Part shown: piece after piece, positions 56,767 to 64,000 of the stretch | Layout of the letters: each line of letters starts with the position of its first letter | Position numbering within the stretch: the first letter of the stretch is position 1 | The notes under the pieces: model-generated | Database searches by the model: none | Seen by the model: only the letters and a program-made list of their open reading frames with translations | What the model was told of the DNA's origin: nothing | Assembly (NCBI GenBank): GCA_944326525.1 | Contig: CALVEG010000003.1 | Span: forward strand, 1 to 64,000 | DNA: 64,000 nt | Reading direction: 5' to 3' | Origin: Candidatus Gastranaerophilales bacterium | GTDB taxonomy: Bacteria; Cyanobacteriota; Vampirovibrionia; Gastranaerophilales; Gastranaerophilaceae | Translations under genes and position numbers: made by a program

Positions 56767-59034
56767 TTAAAAATTGTATTCCGGAATTTCAAACTTTTCG
56801 TTATTAGCGTCTTTATCCACGAATGCAAGATAATAATCCATAGCTTTGTCTTTGGCAGAGTTATAGAAGTTATCATCAATGTATTTTTTGTGAATTTCTG
56901 TTCTAAAGCCGCTGTAGTTACCCATGTTTGTTGCATAAAGTTCAAGAACATTTTTATCAATTCCTGCTCCGTAAGCTTTTGTTTTTGCATCAGTTCCTGA
57001 CGGGCGAATTTCTATAAATTTGTCGTTAAATTCAAGATAGGTGCCATCTCCAACAAATTTTATTGACAACAGATTGTCGAAACAAAGACTTTTGAAAGCA
57101 TCATTTAGAACTTCTTTAACGTCGTCAAGAGTCATTTTACCTTCTTTGACAGCTATTGCCATTGTTAGATAAAATAAATCGTTTTCTGTTCTTTTCTTTT
57201 CGCCTTCAGTTTTTGATTTTTTAAGCTTTTCAATATCAGGCTCGGATTCGTTGTAATAAGCTATATCAATTCTTGTGTCATATCGGCCTTTTATCGAGCA
57301 TTCGTCGAAGATTCTGACTAAATTTCTTGACAATGATACGTCTTGAAGGCTTGCAATCAAGGCGGAAGCAACAATTATTGCTTCAGTTGCGCTTTTTTCT
57401 CTCATTGCGATTGCAAATCTTCCGGAATTTGATTTTATAAGATCTTCAGTTCCCATAATCATTCCGCCGCTTTCTTCTCCTGCAAAAATCAAACGTGGAT
57501 TTACGCCGAGATTGATTGTGTTTGAAAATACGTCGTCTACCAAAACTTCTTTATCGGGATTGGTTTTAAGTTTTAATTCGACTTTTTTCATTATGTTAGC
57601 GATTTCTTTAAAGCCAACAGGGACGTTCACAACTTTAACTCCCTGATGTTTTGCCCATTCATCCCAGCTGAGGGCTGATGCTGTTGTTTTTATCATAAAT
57701 CTTGGGTGATTGTCCCACAATCCTTGTGCTTTAAGTTGTTTTGCCTGAAAATCCATAAGCATTAAGAATGCCTGATTTGCTGTGAAAATTGTTAAAATTG
57801 ATTTGTCATCGAGTTTAATGTAATCAATTCCTGCTTCTTCAAGTTTTGGAGCTCTTAGAATGGTTTCTTTCTGCGCAATTGTAAGTCTGTCATGATCAGG
57901 ATCCGTAATCAAAACAGTTGTCAAATATGGCATGTCTTTAAGCTTTTCTTCGTAGTGCATTGTCTCAATTACAGGGAAATACTTCTTGCCGTCAGTGCGT
58001 TTTGATAGAACTGTAGCATCTACAGAATAATCATAGAACGCTTTTTCTCCCTTTGGAGTGTGGTCGTATTTGCCGATTGAATGGAAGAATGGATCTTCTT
58101 CTGTGTTAAACCATACAAATTTTTCCGAAATGTCAAGCTTTTTCAAAACTCTGCTTAGAGTTCTGTATGCTGAGCCGCCAACGTTTTCTATTATGATTTT
58201 GTCTTCTAAATTCTTAATTAAGTTTAGGTTATGCTTTTGGGCAACCCCTGATTTTAGGTATTCAACATAGAGGTTTGTACCGTCTTCAAGTGATTTCATT
58301 ATTTTTTCATCTATAAGCGGACTGTCGTTTTTTGCAATTCTTATTTCATAAATTCCTTTTTTCTCGGTTTCTTCAAAAATTTCTTTGATTTTATCAACAA
58401 ACTCAAGGCTTTCTTCCGGAAGATATTGGCTTCCTTGAGAGTTCAAATCTTTTGTTGCATTTTTTACGGAAATTCCGTGAGAAGACGTTATGTATTCTCC
58501 TCCAAGAAGATCAAGTTTGAATGCCAAAAATGATGCAAGCCATATAGGAATTGTTTTTCTGCCTTCGGGTACAAGAGTTTTAATTCCTTGAGCTGCCTGA
58601 ATTCTTGCAATGGCTTCCAAGTATAGGTCAGAATTGTATCTCACTTCTCTGCCTGCTATTTTTAGAATTTCTTTTCCCTGATATTTTTCTCTTGCAACAA
58701 GTGCTTTTGCTAAAGTTGCAAGAACTATTCCGACTAGGTTAATCGGAAATCTTGTGTCTTGCGGAAATAGAATGTTTTGCGGGCCTCTTATGCCTGCTGT
58801 TGAAACTTTTGCTTCTTTTGCGTAATTTGCAAACCATTCTTTTAAGTTTAAACCTTCAGGATTTTTTTCTTTATCATAAGCTTCAAGATGTTCTCTTTTT
58901 AGCGTAAAAGTGAATTCATTTTTGTTGTCAAAATTCATTAAATCAAGGTGTTTTATATAATCAGGTGTCTTTTCATAAACGCTTTCAAAAAGTTCATTTT
59001 CAAGTTTGTTGTTTGATTTCTTCATTGAAGTCAT
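56767..59034 (-). CDS. Alpha-D-phosphohexomutase (phosphoglucomutase/phosphomannomutase type)
   Basis: A 755-aa member of the phosphohexomutase superfamily, which interconverts sugar-1- and sugar-6-phosphates. Active-site phosphoserine loop YITSSHGIS (near 190), metal loop TDPDHDRLT, sugar-binding EESGGMIMG, and the phosphate-binding RPSGTDAKTKAYG are all present. It is longer than usual (most are 450-600 aa) through inserts between the domains. ATG at 59034 is used because AAGGAG lies just before it; the ATG 27 nt upstream has none, and it sits at the predicted transcription start of a TATAAT promoter. Confidence 0.88.
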   Translation of the reverse strand: MTSMKKSNNKLENELFESVYEKTPDYIKHLDLMNFDNKNEFTFTLKREHLEAYDKEKNPEGLNLKEWFANYAKEAKVSTAGIRGPQNILFPQDTRFPINLVGIVLATLAKALVAREKYQGKEILKIAGREVRYNSDLYLEAIARIQAAQGIKTLVPEGRKTIPIWLASFLAFKLDLLGGEYITSSHGISVKNATKDLNSQGSQYLPEESLEFVDKIKEIFEETEKKGIYEIRIAKNDSPLIDEKIMKSLEDGTNLYVEYLKSGVAQKHNLNLIKNLEDKIIIENVGGSAYRTLSRVLKKLDISEKFVWFNTEEDPFFHSIGKYDHTPKGEKAFYDYSVDATVLSKRTDGKKYFPVIETMHYEEKLKDMPYLTTVLITDPDHDRLTIAQKETILRAPKLEEAGIDYIKLDDKSILTIFTANQAFLMLMDFQAKQLKAQGLWDNHPRFMIKTTASALSWDEWAKHQGVKVVNVPVGFKEIANIMKKVELKLKTNPDKEVLVDDVFSNTINLGVNPRLIFAGEESGGMIMGTEDLIKSNSGRFAIAMREKSATEAIIVASALIASLQDVSLSRNLVRIFDECSIKGRYDTRIDIAYYNESEPDIEKLKKSKTEGEKKRTENDLFYLTMAIAVKEGKMTLDDVKEVLNDAFKSLCFDNLLSIKFVGDGTYLEFNDKFIEIRPSGTDAKTKAYGAGIDKNVLELYATNMGNYSGFRTEIHKKYIDDNFYNSAKDKAMDYYLAFVDKDANNEKFEIPEYNF

Positions 59035-59142
59035 TACACTCTCCTTATTAAATACTGCCATATAGGTGAATTATATAAGAAAAATAACTATTGTTCAATA
59101 TTTATTTTGATATATAATATTTACAAGGGAGTCAAACAAATA

Positions 59143-59808
59143 ATGAGTAAAGAACCTAAAAATTATTCAAAAAGACCTGTTGAAACTTTTAATAGATGGC
59201 GTTCGCTTTTTCAGATAATAGTATGCAAGTTTTTCTATATGATAAGATTAAAGCTTGTTTATAGATTAAAAGTTGAGGGGCTTGAAAATGTCCCAAAAGA
59301 CAACGCATATATTGTTTGTCCTAATCATCTTTCAACTTTGGATCCACCGCTTGTTGCAGCGGTTTTGCCAAGACGGGTTTCTTTCATGGCTAAAAAAGAA
59401 TTGTTTGATATAAGGTTTTTAAGATGGTGGATTGATTGGTTGGGTGCTTTTGCCGTTAATAGAGAAAGCCTTAGCCCCTCTACCATTAAAACCGTTATGA
59501 ATATTAAAAAAAGTAAGTGGGTATTTGGTATTTTCCCGCAAGGAACCAGAGGTGAAGTTGGGGTAATCGAAAATATATCAAAAGGATTTGCGGGGCTTGC
59601 TAAAATTACAAAATGTGCGGTGCTTCCTGTCGGACTTATCGGGACAAACGAGGTTAAAAGAATTCCGTTTTCGGGACAGATTATCGTCAAAATAGGTAAA
59701 CCTATTCCTTACAGTGATGATACCGAACAGGTTGTTTCTCAATGGATTGAGCAAATCCAAGAATTGACAGGCTTTAAATATCTTGAAGCTGAAAATAAAA
59801 TTAGTTAG
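59143..59808 (+). CDS. PlsC-like 1-acylglycerol-3-phosphate acyltransferase (first of two)
   Basis: A 221-aa membrane-associated acyltransferase of phospholipid synthesis. Catalytic NHLSTLD (H-x4-D, near 85-91), the glycerophosphate-binding FPQGTRGEVG, and a hydrophobic N-terminal helix (IIVCKFFYMIRLKLVY) fit PlsC. It would acylate lysophosphatidic acid to phosphatidic acid. ATG at 59143 is set by AAGGGAG upstream. The gene 12 bp downstream encodes a related acyltransferase, so the two are a tandem pair. Confidence 0.88.
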   Translation: MSKEPKNYSKRPVETFNRWRSLFQIIVCKFFYMIRLKLVYRLKVEGLENVPKDNAYIVCPNHLSTLDPPLVAAVLPRRVSFMAKKELFDIRFLRWWIDWLGAFAVNRESLSPSTIKTVMNIKKSKWVFGIFPQGTRGEVGVIENISKGFAGLAKITKCAVLPVGLIGTNEVKRIPFSGQIIVKIGKPIPYSDDTEQVVSQWIEQIQELTGFKYLEAENKIS

Positions 59809-59820
59809 GAGTTTAGAGTT

Positions 59821-60525
59821 ATGGCTGGAAAACAAAGAAATTATAATAGAAGGTATCCTTCAGAATATGGAATATTCAGAACAATATTCTATATGACTTT
59901 TCTTTATGTTGTCGTCGTTTCCTTTATGAAGATTTTTTATAACTATGAGATTAGCGGTCGAGAAAATCTTCCGAAAGAGAAGAAAAACGGTAAATTTATT
60001 TATACAGCAAATCACGTATCAATTTTTGATCCTCCTATGGTTTCAATGGCAATCGGAAAGCCTATTGCTTATATGGCTAAAAAAGAATTGTTTGACCCTA
60101 AAGAAAAACTAAGCTGGCTTGTAAAAAGATTAGGAGCATTTGCAGTTGACAGATCAAAACCTGAGATTGCTACATTTAAAACAGTAAGGGATATCCTTTC
60201 TACAAGTTGGTCTTTGGGTGTTTTTCCACAAGGCGGAATAAGACCTTATGGAAAAATTGATGAAGTCAAAAAGGGTTTTGTTGTGATTGCCAAGAATGCA
60301 AAAGCCGATATTATTCCTGTCGGAATAGAGGGGTTTGACGGGTATCCTAAACTTAAACCTTTTACAAGACGTAATGTAAAACTTCATATTGGAAAACCAA
60401 TTTCTTATAAACTTCCTGAAGATGAAATTATTTGGCAATGGGGTGAACAAATGTCACAACTTGCAGGTTATGAAAATCTTTTACCTTACCCTGCAAGCCG
60501 TATGGAACCTGCAACAAAAGCATAG
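59821..60525 (+). CDS. PlsC-like acyltransferase (second of two)
   Basis: A 234-aa paralogue of the preceding acyltransferase. N-terminal membrane helix (TIFYMTFLYVVVVSFMKIFY), catalytic NHVSIFD (H-x4-D), FPQGGIRPYG in place of FPQGTR, and a C-terminal GKPISY block. The G-G-I substitution in the FPQGT[RS] motif suggests a changed substrate site, and the two enzymes may differ in acyl donor or acceptor. GGAG lies 11 nt before the ATG. It is probably cotranscribed with the first; nifU follows after 125 bp. Confidence 0.85.
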   Translation: MAGKQRNYNRRYPSEYGIFRTIFYMTFLYVVVVSFMKIFYNYEISGRENLPKEKKNGKFIYTANHVSIFDPPMVSMAIGKPIAYMAKKELFDPKEKLSWLVKRLGAFAVDRSKPEIATFKTVRDILSTSWSLGVFPQGGIRPYGKIDEVKKGFVVIAKNAKADIIPVGIEGFDGYPKLKPFTRRNVKLHIGKPISYKLPEDEIIWQWGEQMSQLAGYENLLPYPASRMEPATKA

Positions 60526-60649
60526 GGCGATTTTACGGGAAGTCTTCGAGTTTATATTTTTGAATAATTAATTTTTAATTAAAAACTAAACGCTGGTATT
60601 TTTTTGGGTTAAAATGTAGTTAGTGTTAGAGAAAAATAAGGAAAATACT

Positions 60650-61489
60650 ATGTGGGATTATTCAGAAAAAGTAATGGATCACTACAGAAATCCGAGAAAT
60701 GTAGGAAAAATAGACAATGCGGATGCTATCGGTGAAGCAGGTTCCCTTACATGTGGCGATTCTTTAAAAATATATTTAAAAATAAAAGATGGAATTGTTA
60801 CGGATGCAAAATTCCAAACTTTTGGTTGCGGAAGTGCCGTTGCAAGTTCAAGTATTTTGACAGAAATGATTATCGGAAAATCTGTTGAAGAAGTTAAGAA
60901 AATTACTAATAAAGACATTGCAGATCAACTAGGTGGTTTGCCTCCTGAAAAAATGCATTGCTCTGTTATGGGGTATGAAGCATTAGAGGATGCTCTTAAA
61001 AATTTTGATGATTTGACGGATCTTGATGATTTGCGCAATGAAAAAAAAGAAGAAAAAATTGTCTGCACTTGTTTTAATGTTACAGAAAATTTAATTTGGG
61101 ATGCGATTAAGCAAAATGGGCTTAAAACAGTTGAAGAAGTTACAAATTATACAAAAGCAGGCGGAGCTTGCGGAAAATGTAAGGGGCTTATTCAAGATAT
61201 AATTGATACTTATTATAAAAAAGAAGAAAGCCAAAAGGAGGAAAATACGCTTTCTCCTGCTCAAAAAATCTTAAAGATTAACAAAATTATAGAATCTCAG
61301 ATTTCTCCGGAGCTTCAAAAAGATGGCGGTGATATTACTCTGGTTGACATTGATGGAAATAAAGTTCTTGTAAAACTTAGAGGAAAGTGTTCAGGATGTA
61401 AAAATTCACACTTGACGCTTAAGGCTTTTGTTGAAAGCACTTTAAGAGAAACTGTTGATAAGAATATTGATGTAATTGAGGTGGCATAA
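60650..61489 (+). CDS. nifU: Iron-sulfur cluster scaffold NifU (three domains)
   Basis: A 279-aa scaffold with the full three-domain NifU layout. The IscU-like domain (MWDYSEKVMDHYRNPRNVG, TCGDSLKIYLK, FGCGSAVASSS, MHCSVMG) lies at about 1-125; the BFD-like [2Fe-2S] domain (CTCFNVTENLIWDAI, GGACGKCKG) at about 135-190; and the C-terminal NifU domain (LQKDGGDITLVDI, GKCSGCKNSHLT) at the end. It assembles Fe-S clusters with sulfur from NifS. The start 60650 is set by AAGGAAAA. Its stop overlaps the nifS start (TAATG). No nitrogenase gene is near, so it probably serves general Fe-S biogenesis. Confidence 0.93.
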   Translation: MWDYSEKVMDHYRNPRNVGKIDNADAIGEAGSLTCGDSLKIYLKIKDGIVTDAKFQTFGCGSAVASSSILTEMIIGKSVEEVKKITNKDIADQLGGLPPEKMHCSVMGYEALEDALKNFDDLTDLDDLRNEKKEEKIVCTCFNVTENLIWDAIKQNGLKTVEEVTNYTKAGGACGKCKGLIQDIIDTYYKKEESQKEENTLSPAQKILKINKIIESQISPELQKDGGDITLVDIDGNKVLVKLRGKCSGCKNSHLTLKAFVESTLRETVDKNIDVIEVA

Positions 61490-62682
61490 TGGATTTGATA
61501 TATTTAGACAACAATGCGACAACTAAGGTTGCGCCTGAAGTTTTGGAGGTTATGCTTCCGTATTTTAAAGAAGAATATGCCAATCCTTCAAGTATATATG
61601 AGTTTGCTAAAAAGGCAAATCATACTGTAAGAGATTCAAGAGGTGTTATAAAAGACTTTCTTAATGCCGCAAATGAAAAAGAAATTTTATTTACTTCCTG
61701 TGGGTCTGAAAGCGCAAATACTGCTATTCGCGGCGTTTTGAATATGAACAAAAATAAACGTCATATAATAACAACAAAAGTCGAGCACCCTTGTGTTTTG
61801 AATTTGTACCAAACTCTTGAAAAAGAAGGGTATAAGGTTGATTATATCGGTGTTAACTCAAACGGCGAACTTGACCTTGCACAATTAGAAGAAGCTATAA
61901 ATTATGACACTGCATTAGTGTCAATTATGTATGCCAACAATGAAACCGGAGTTATTTATCCGATTGAGAAAATTTCTGAAATAATTAAATCTAAAAATAA
62001 AGAAACGAAATTCTTTGTTGATGCAGTTCAAGCTGCAGGTAAAATTCCAATAGATGTACAGGCTCTTGGAGTTGATCTTTTAGGTATTTCAGGGCATAAA
62101 TTTCATGCACCGAAAGGGGTTGGAGTTTTGTATGTAAATTCAAAAACTCTTATAACACCTTTGATTATAGGCGGGCATCAGGAAAGAGGAAAACGTGCGG
62201 GGACTGAGAATGTTCCGTATATCGCCGGTATTGCTAAGGCTGCTGAGCTTGCAATGGATAGCATGAATTATGAATTGACTGAGGTTAAGCGTCTTAGAGA
62301 TAAGCTGGAATCCGGAATTATTAAAAATATATTTAATTCAAGAATAAATACAAGTATTTCAAATAGAGTTCCAAATACAACAAATATCGGATTTGAGTAT
62401 ATAGAAGGTGAACTTATTCTTCTTCACTTGAGCGATCTTGGTATTTGTGCAAGTTCCGGAAGTGCTTGTACGTCTGGATCTCTTGAACCAAGCCATGTGT
62501 TAAGAGCTATGAATGTTCCATTCACTGCTATTCACGGCAGTATAAGATGGTCGCTTTCAAGATATACGAAAGAAAGTGAAATTGATTATGTCTTAAAAGT
62601 TTTGCCTGGAATTATTGATAAAATTACGGCACTTTCGCCTTATCAGGATGAACTTGCAAATCTTAAAAGACTTAGAGGTTAA
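61489..62682 (+). CDS. nifS: Cysteine desulfurase NifS/IscS
   Basis: A 397-aa PLP enzyme that takes sulfur from cysteine and passes it to NifU. MDLIYLDNNATTKVAPEV starts the family pattern; NNETGV, the PLP-lysine in GISGHKFHAPKG (near 205), and the mobile catalytic Cys loop SSGSACTSGSLEPSHVL follow. It overlaps nifU by one base, so the pair is translationally coupled. The Cys loop length is that of group I (IscS/NifS) enzymes. A hairpin terminator follows the stop. Confidence 0.95.
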   Translation: MDLIYLDNNATTKVAPEVLEVMLPYFKEEYANPSSIYEFAKKANHTVRDSRGVIKDFLNAANEKEILFTSCGSESANTAIRGVLNMNKNKRHIITTKVEHPCVLNLYQTLEKEGYKVDYIGVNSNGELDLAQLEEAINYDTALVSIMYANNETGVIYPIEKISEIIKSKNKETKFFVDAVQAAGKIPIDVQALGVDLLGISGHKFHAPKGVGVLYVNSKTLITPLIIGGHQERGKRAGTENVPYIAGIAKAAELAMDSMNYELTEVKRLRDKLESGIIKNIFNSRINTSISNRVPNTTNIGFEYIEGELILLHLSDLGICASSGSACTSGSLEPSHVLRAMNVPFTAIHGSIRWSLSRYTKESEIDYVLKVLPGIIDKITALSPYQDELANLKRLRG

Positions 62683-62708
62683 AATTAGTTAATCTAATTT
62701 GTAGTCTG

Positions 62709-62741
62709 AAAGCAGTATGAATTTTTTTCGTACTGCTTTTT
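62709..62741 (+). terminator. Terminator of nifU-nifS
   Basis: AAAGCAGTA (62709-62717) pairs TACTGCTTT (62731-62739) with a T-rich loop and a T run. Confidence 0.8.
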
Positions 62742-62842
62742 GCTTAGGAATTTTTATGGATTTTTAATATTTTTAAAATTGCAGCTTCGTAGAATAGTTT
62801 TCAATTACGCAAAACTTTATTCTGTCTTTAAGGAGTTGCGAT

Positions 62843-63814
62843 ATGAAAAAACAAATTCTTACAATCAGTCTTATTTTAGGTTTTGCACTTAGTTCCACCG
62901 TTGTATATGCTGACACTAATACGCAAGTTATCGACAAGCTTGAAAATTCTCTTTACGGTTTTACTTATAATTCCGAAAATGAAACTTCAAGGCTTGACCG
63001 TCTTGAAAATACTGTTTATGGTACGGTTTCAACAAAGCCTGCAGCTCAAAGGATTGCAAGGTTAAAGAAAGATATGGCGACGGATTTAATAGGGCAGGAA
63101 ATTGAGCCGACAACTGATACTTTTGCGGAAGATAATTTTGAAATAGAAGAAGCGCCTGTTGCTTCAGCAAATGTCACCTACCCTGCTGTTGATGAGTTAG
63201 AAGAAATTGTTTTTAATAAAGTTACTCCCAAAGAAGATATTAAAAAAAGACTTTCAAAATTAGAAATGGAAACTTTTGGCAAGGATTTTTCTAATGATGA
63301 TTTGTCCACACGTACTGACAGGTTGAAAGCTGAAATTAAGCCAAAATCACTTATGGATAATTATATAGCGCAATCTTCAAATGATTTTTATGATGATTAC
63401 GTTCCGCCTATGGATTCAGATTATCATTTAGATAAATATCAAAGTTCTGATAGTTTTGATTACGATAGTTTCAATGCTCGTCAAAAAGCTATGCAGGATA
63501 GTTTTGATGCTCAAAATTATTCTCGAGTTGCAGACAGCGGTAAAAAGTACAGTCTTACTACAGTTGAAAAAAATATACTTAACAAAACATACAAAAGCGA
63601 TTCTACAGAAAATCGACTTTCACGATTGGAAAGTGCTATGTTTGGTACTAATTTTGCATCAGACGACAATGAAACAAGAATAAATCGTATTTCAAGTGCT
63701 TATAAGGCTCAAAAATCTGCAGACAAATACGATACAAACAGATTTTCTCAAAACATTACAACTGCTGTACAGATAGGAACGTTGCTTTTAATGGTTCTGG
63801 CATGTATTTTATAA
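62843..63814 (+). CDS. Secreted protein with R-L-x-x-[IL]-E / [FY]-G repeats, paralogue of 45592-46698
   Basis: A 323-aa protein with signal peptide (MKKQILTISLILGFALSSTVVYA), at least five repeats (LENSLYG...RLDRLENTVYG; LEEIVFNK...RLSKLEMETFGKDF; VEKNILNK...RLSRLESAMFGTNF) and a hydrophobic C-terminus (about 303-323) that could anchor it. The repeat unit is the one in the 368-aa protein at 45592-46698, so the family has at least two copies in this genome. AAGGAGTTG before the ATG is a good ribosome site. Function is unknown; a cell-envelope role is inferred. Confidence 0.75.
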   Translation: MKKQILTISLILGFALSSTVVYADTNTQVIDKLENSLYGFTYNSENETSRLDRLENTVYGTVSTKPAAQRIARLKKDMATDLIGQEIEPTTDTFAEDNFEIEEAPVASANVTYPAVDELEEIVFNKVTPKEDIKKRLSKLEMETFGKDFSNDDLSTRTDRLKAEIKPKSLMDNYIAQSSNDFYDDYVPPMDSDYHLDKYQSSDSFDYDSFNARQKAMQDSFDAQNYSRVADSGKKYSLTTVEKNILNKTYKSDSTENRLSRLESAMFGTNFASDDNETRINRISSAYKAQKSADKYDTNRFSQNITTAVQIGTLLLMVLACIL

Positions 63815-63815
63815 T

Positions 63816-64000
63816 TTATTGTGTTTGAGAAGATGGTTTTTTGAATAAATTCATAATCTCGTCAACACTGTCTTTTACATTTTGAACCTGATTTTTTAGT
63901 TCTTCTTTTGCTTGTTGTGATTGTTGTTTTATATCAGAAGCTGTATTTTTCAGACTTTCTTTAGTTTGAGTTTGCGTTTCTTTAACGTTTTCAATATTAG
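63816..64000 (-). CDS. C-terminal part of a helical, Gln/Lys-rich protein (cut by window edge)
   Basis: An open frame runs from the window end to a stop at 63816-63818 and reads ...KESLKNTASDIKQQSQQAK..., then ELKNQVQNVKDSVDEIMNLFKKPSS and TQ. It is a charged amphipathic helix with 11-residue-type periodicity, like LEA/apolipoprotein-like or YtxH-type proteins. The start and family are not visible. It is convergent with the repeat-protein gene, the stops being 1 nt apart. Confidence 0.7.
   Translation of the reverse strand, partial: NIENVKETQTQTKESLKNTASDIKQQSQQAKEELKNQVQNVKDSVDEIMNLFKKPSSQTQ

Noticed and set aside
60650-62682. Nitrogen-fixation cluster
   Set aside because: nifU/nifS naming reflects domain layout only; no nifHDK or nifB gene is in the window.

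Overview
The window is a low-GC bacterial chromosome segment. Several traits fit the gut non-photosynthetic Cyanobacteria (Melainabacteria / Gastranaerophilales). These are strictly anaerobic pyruvate metabolism (a fused pyruvate:ferredoxin oxidoreductase), a three-domain NifU with NifS, a free-standing glyQ, a PilT-type ATPase beside flagellar genes, and many small proteins that start with a short M-x-I-x-P...F-x-G tag. The lineage call is an inference from gene content; no marker gene was compared.

Region 1 (1-26159) is core chromosome: tRNA-Asn, a BAX-inhibitor-like membrane protein, mtaB, nifJ, rlmD, tRNA-Val, a principal-type sigma factor, recN, a GH13 glucan-active enzyme, a NarL-type response regulator, a P-loop kinase, glyQ, two tandem amino-acid permeases, pgi and trxB, with several lineage-specific small proteins between them.

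Region 2 (26196-42830) is a 16.6-kb integrated element that has entered a tRNA-Glu(CTC) gene at the anticodon loop. The ends are a 39-nt direct repeat with one mismatch, with paired 11-bp integrase-arm-like repeats inside each end and a tyrosine integrase next to the left end. The functional tRNA is now a chimera. Its 5' half and its promoter come from the element, while the original 5' half and original promoter lie stranded at the right end. Cargo: a tightly packed six-gene envelope operon (zinc-ribbon/TPR protein, two membrane proteins, an SPFH/zinc-ribbon protein, a secreted 21-aa-repeat protein, a large membrane-anchored protein); a catalytic-domain-only tyrosine recombinase; a KAP P-loop NTPase; a HigB/HigA-like toxin-antitoxin pair; a serine recombinase; and a retron-like reverse transcriptase preceded by a structured non-coding region whose two hairpins are enclosed by a 12-bp stem. 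An excisionase-like protein, small genes with a repeated leader element, and a 404-aa protein of unknown role complete it. No relaxase or conjugation gene was recognised, so it looks like a non-self-transmissible, defence-loaded island.

Region 3 (42831-64000) returns to core chromosome: pilT-recO; a flagellar group (fliJ, a FliK-like gene, a hook/rod gene on +; flhB and a FliA/WhiG-type sigma on -); a papain-like protein and a 5'-nucleotidase-like protein without signal peptide; deoC, metF and a phosphohexomutase; two plsC-like acyltransferases; nifU-nifS; and two paralogous secreted proteins built from a short R-L-x-x-L-E / F-G repeat.

A recurrent regulatory signature is a -10 hexamer ending exactly 6 nt before an ATG that has no Shine-Dalgarno sequence (mtaB, rlmD, metF, the toxin gene, the 404-aa island gene), which predicts leaderless mRNAs. 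The best candidates for undescribed biology are the reverse transcriptase with its structured upstream RNA, the SPFH/zinc-ribbon envelope operon, and the tRNA-Glu chimera with its swapped promoter.
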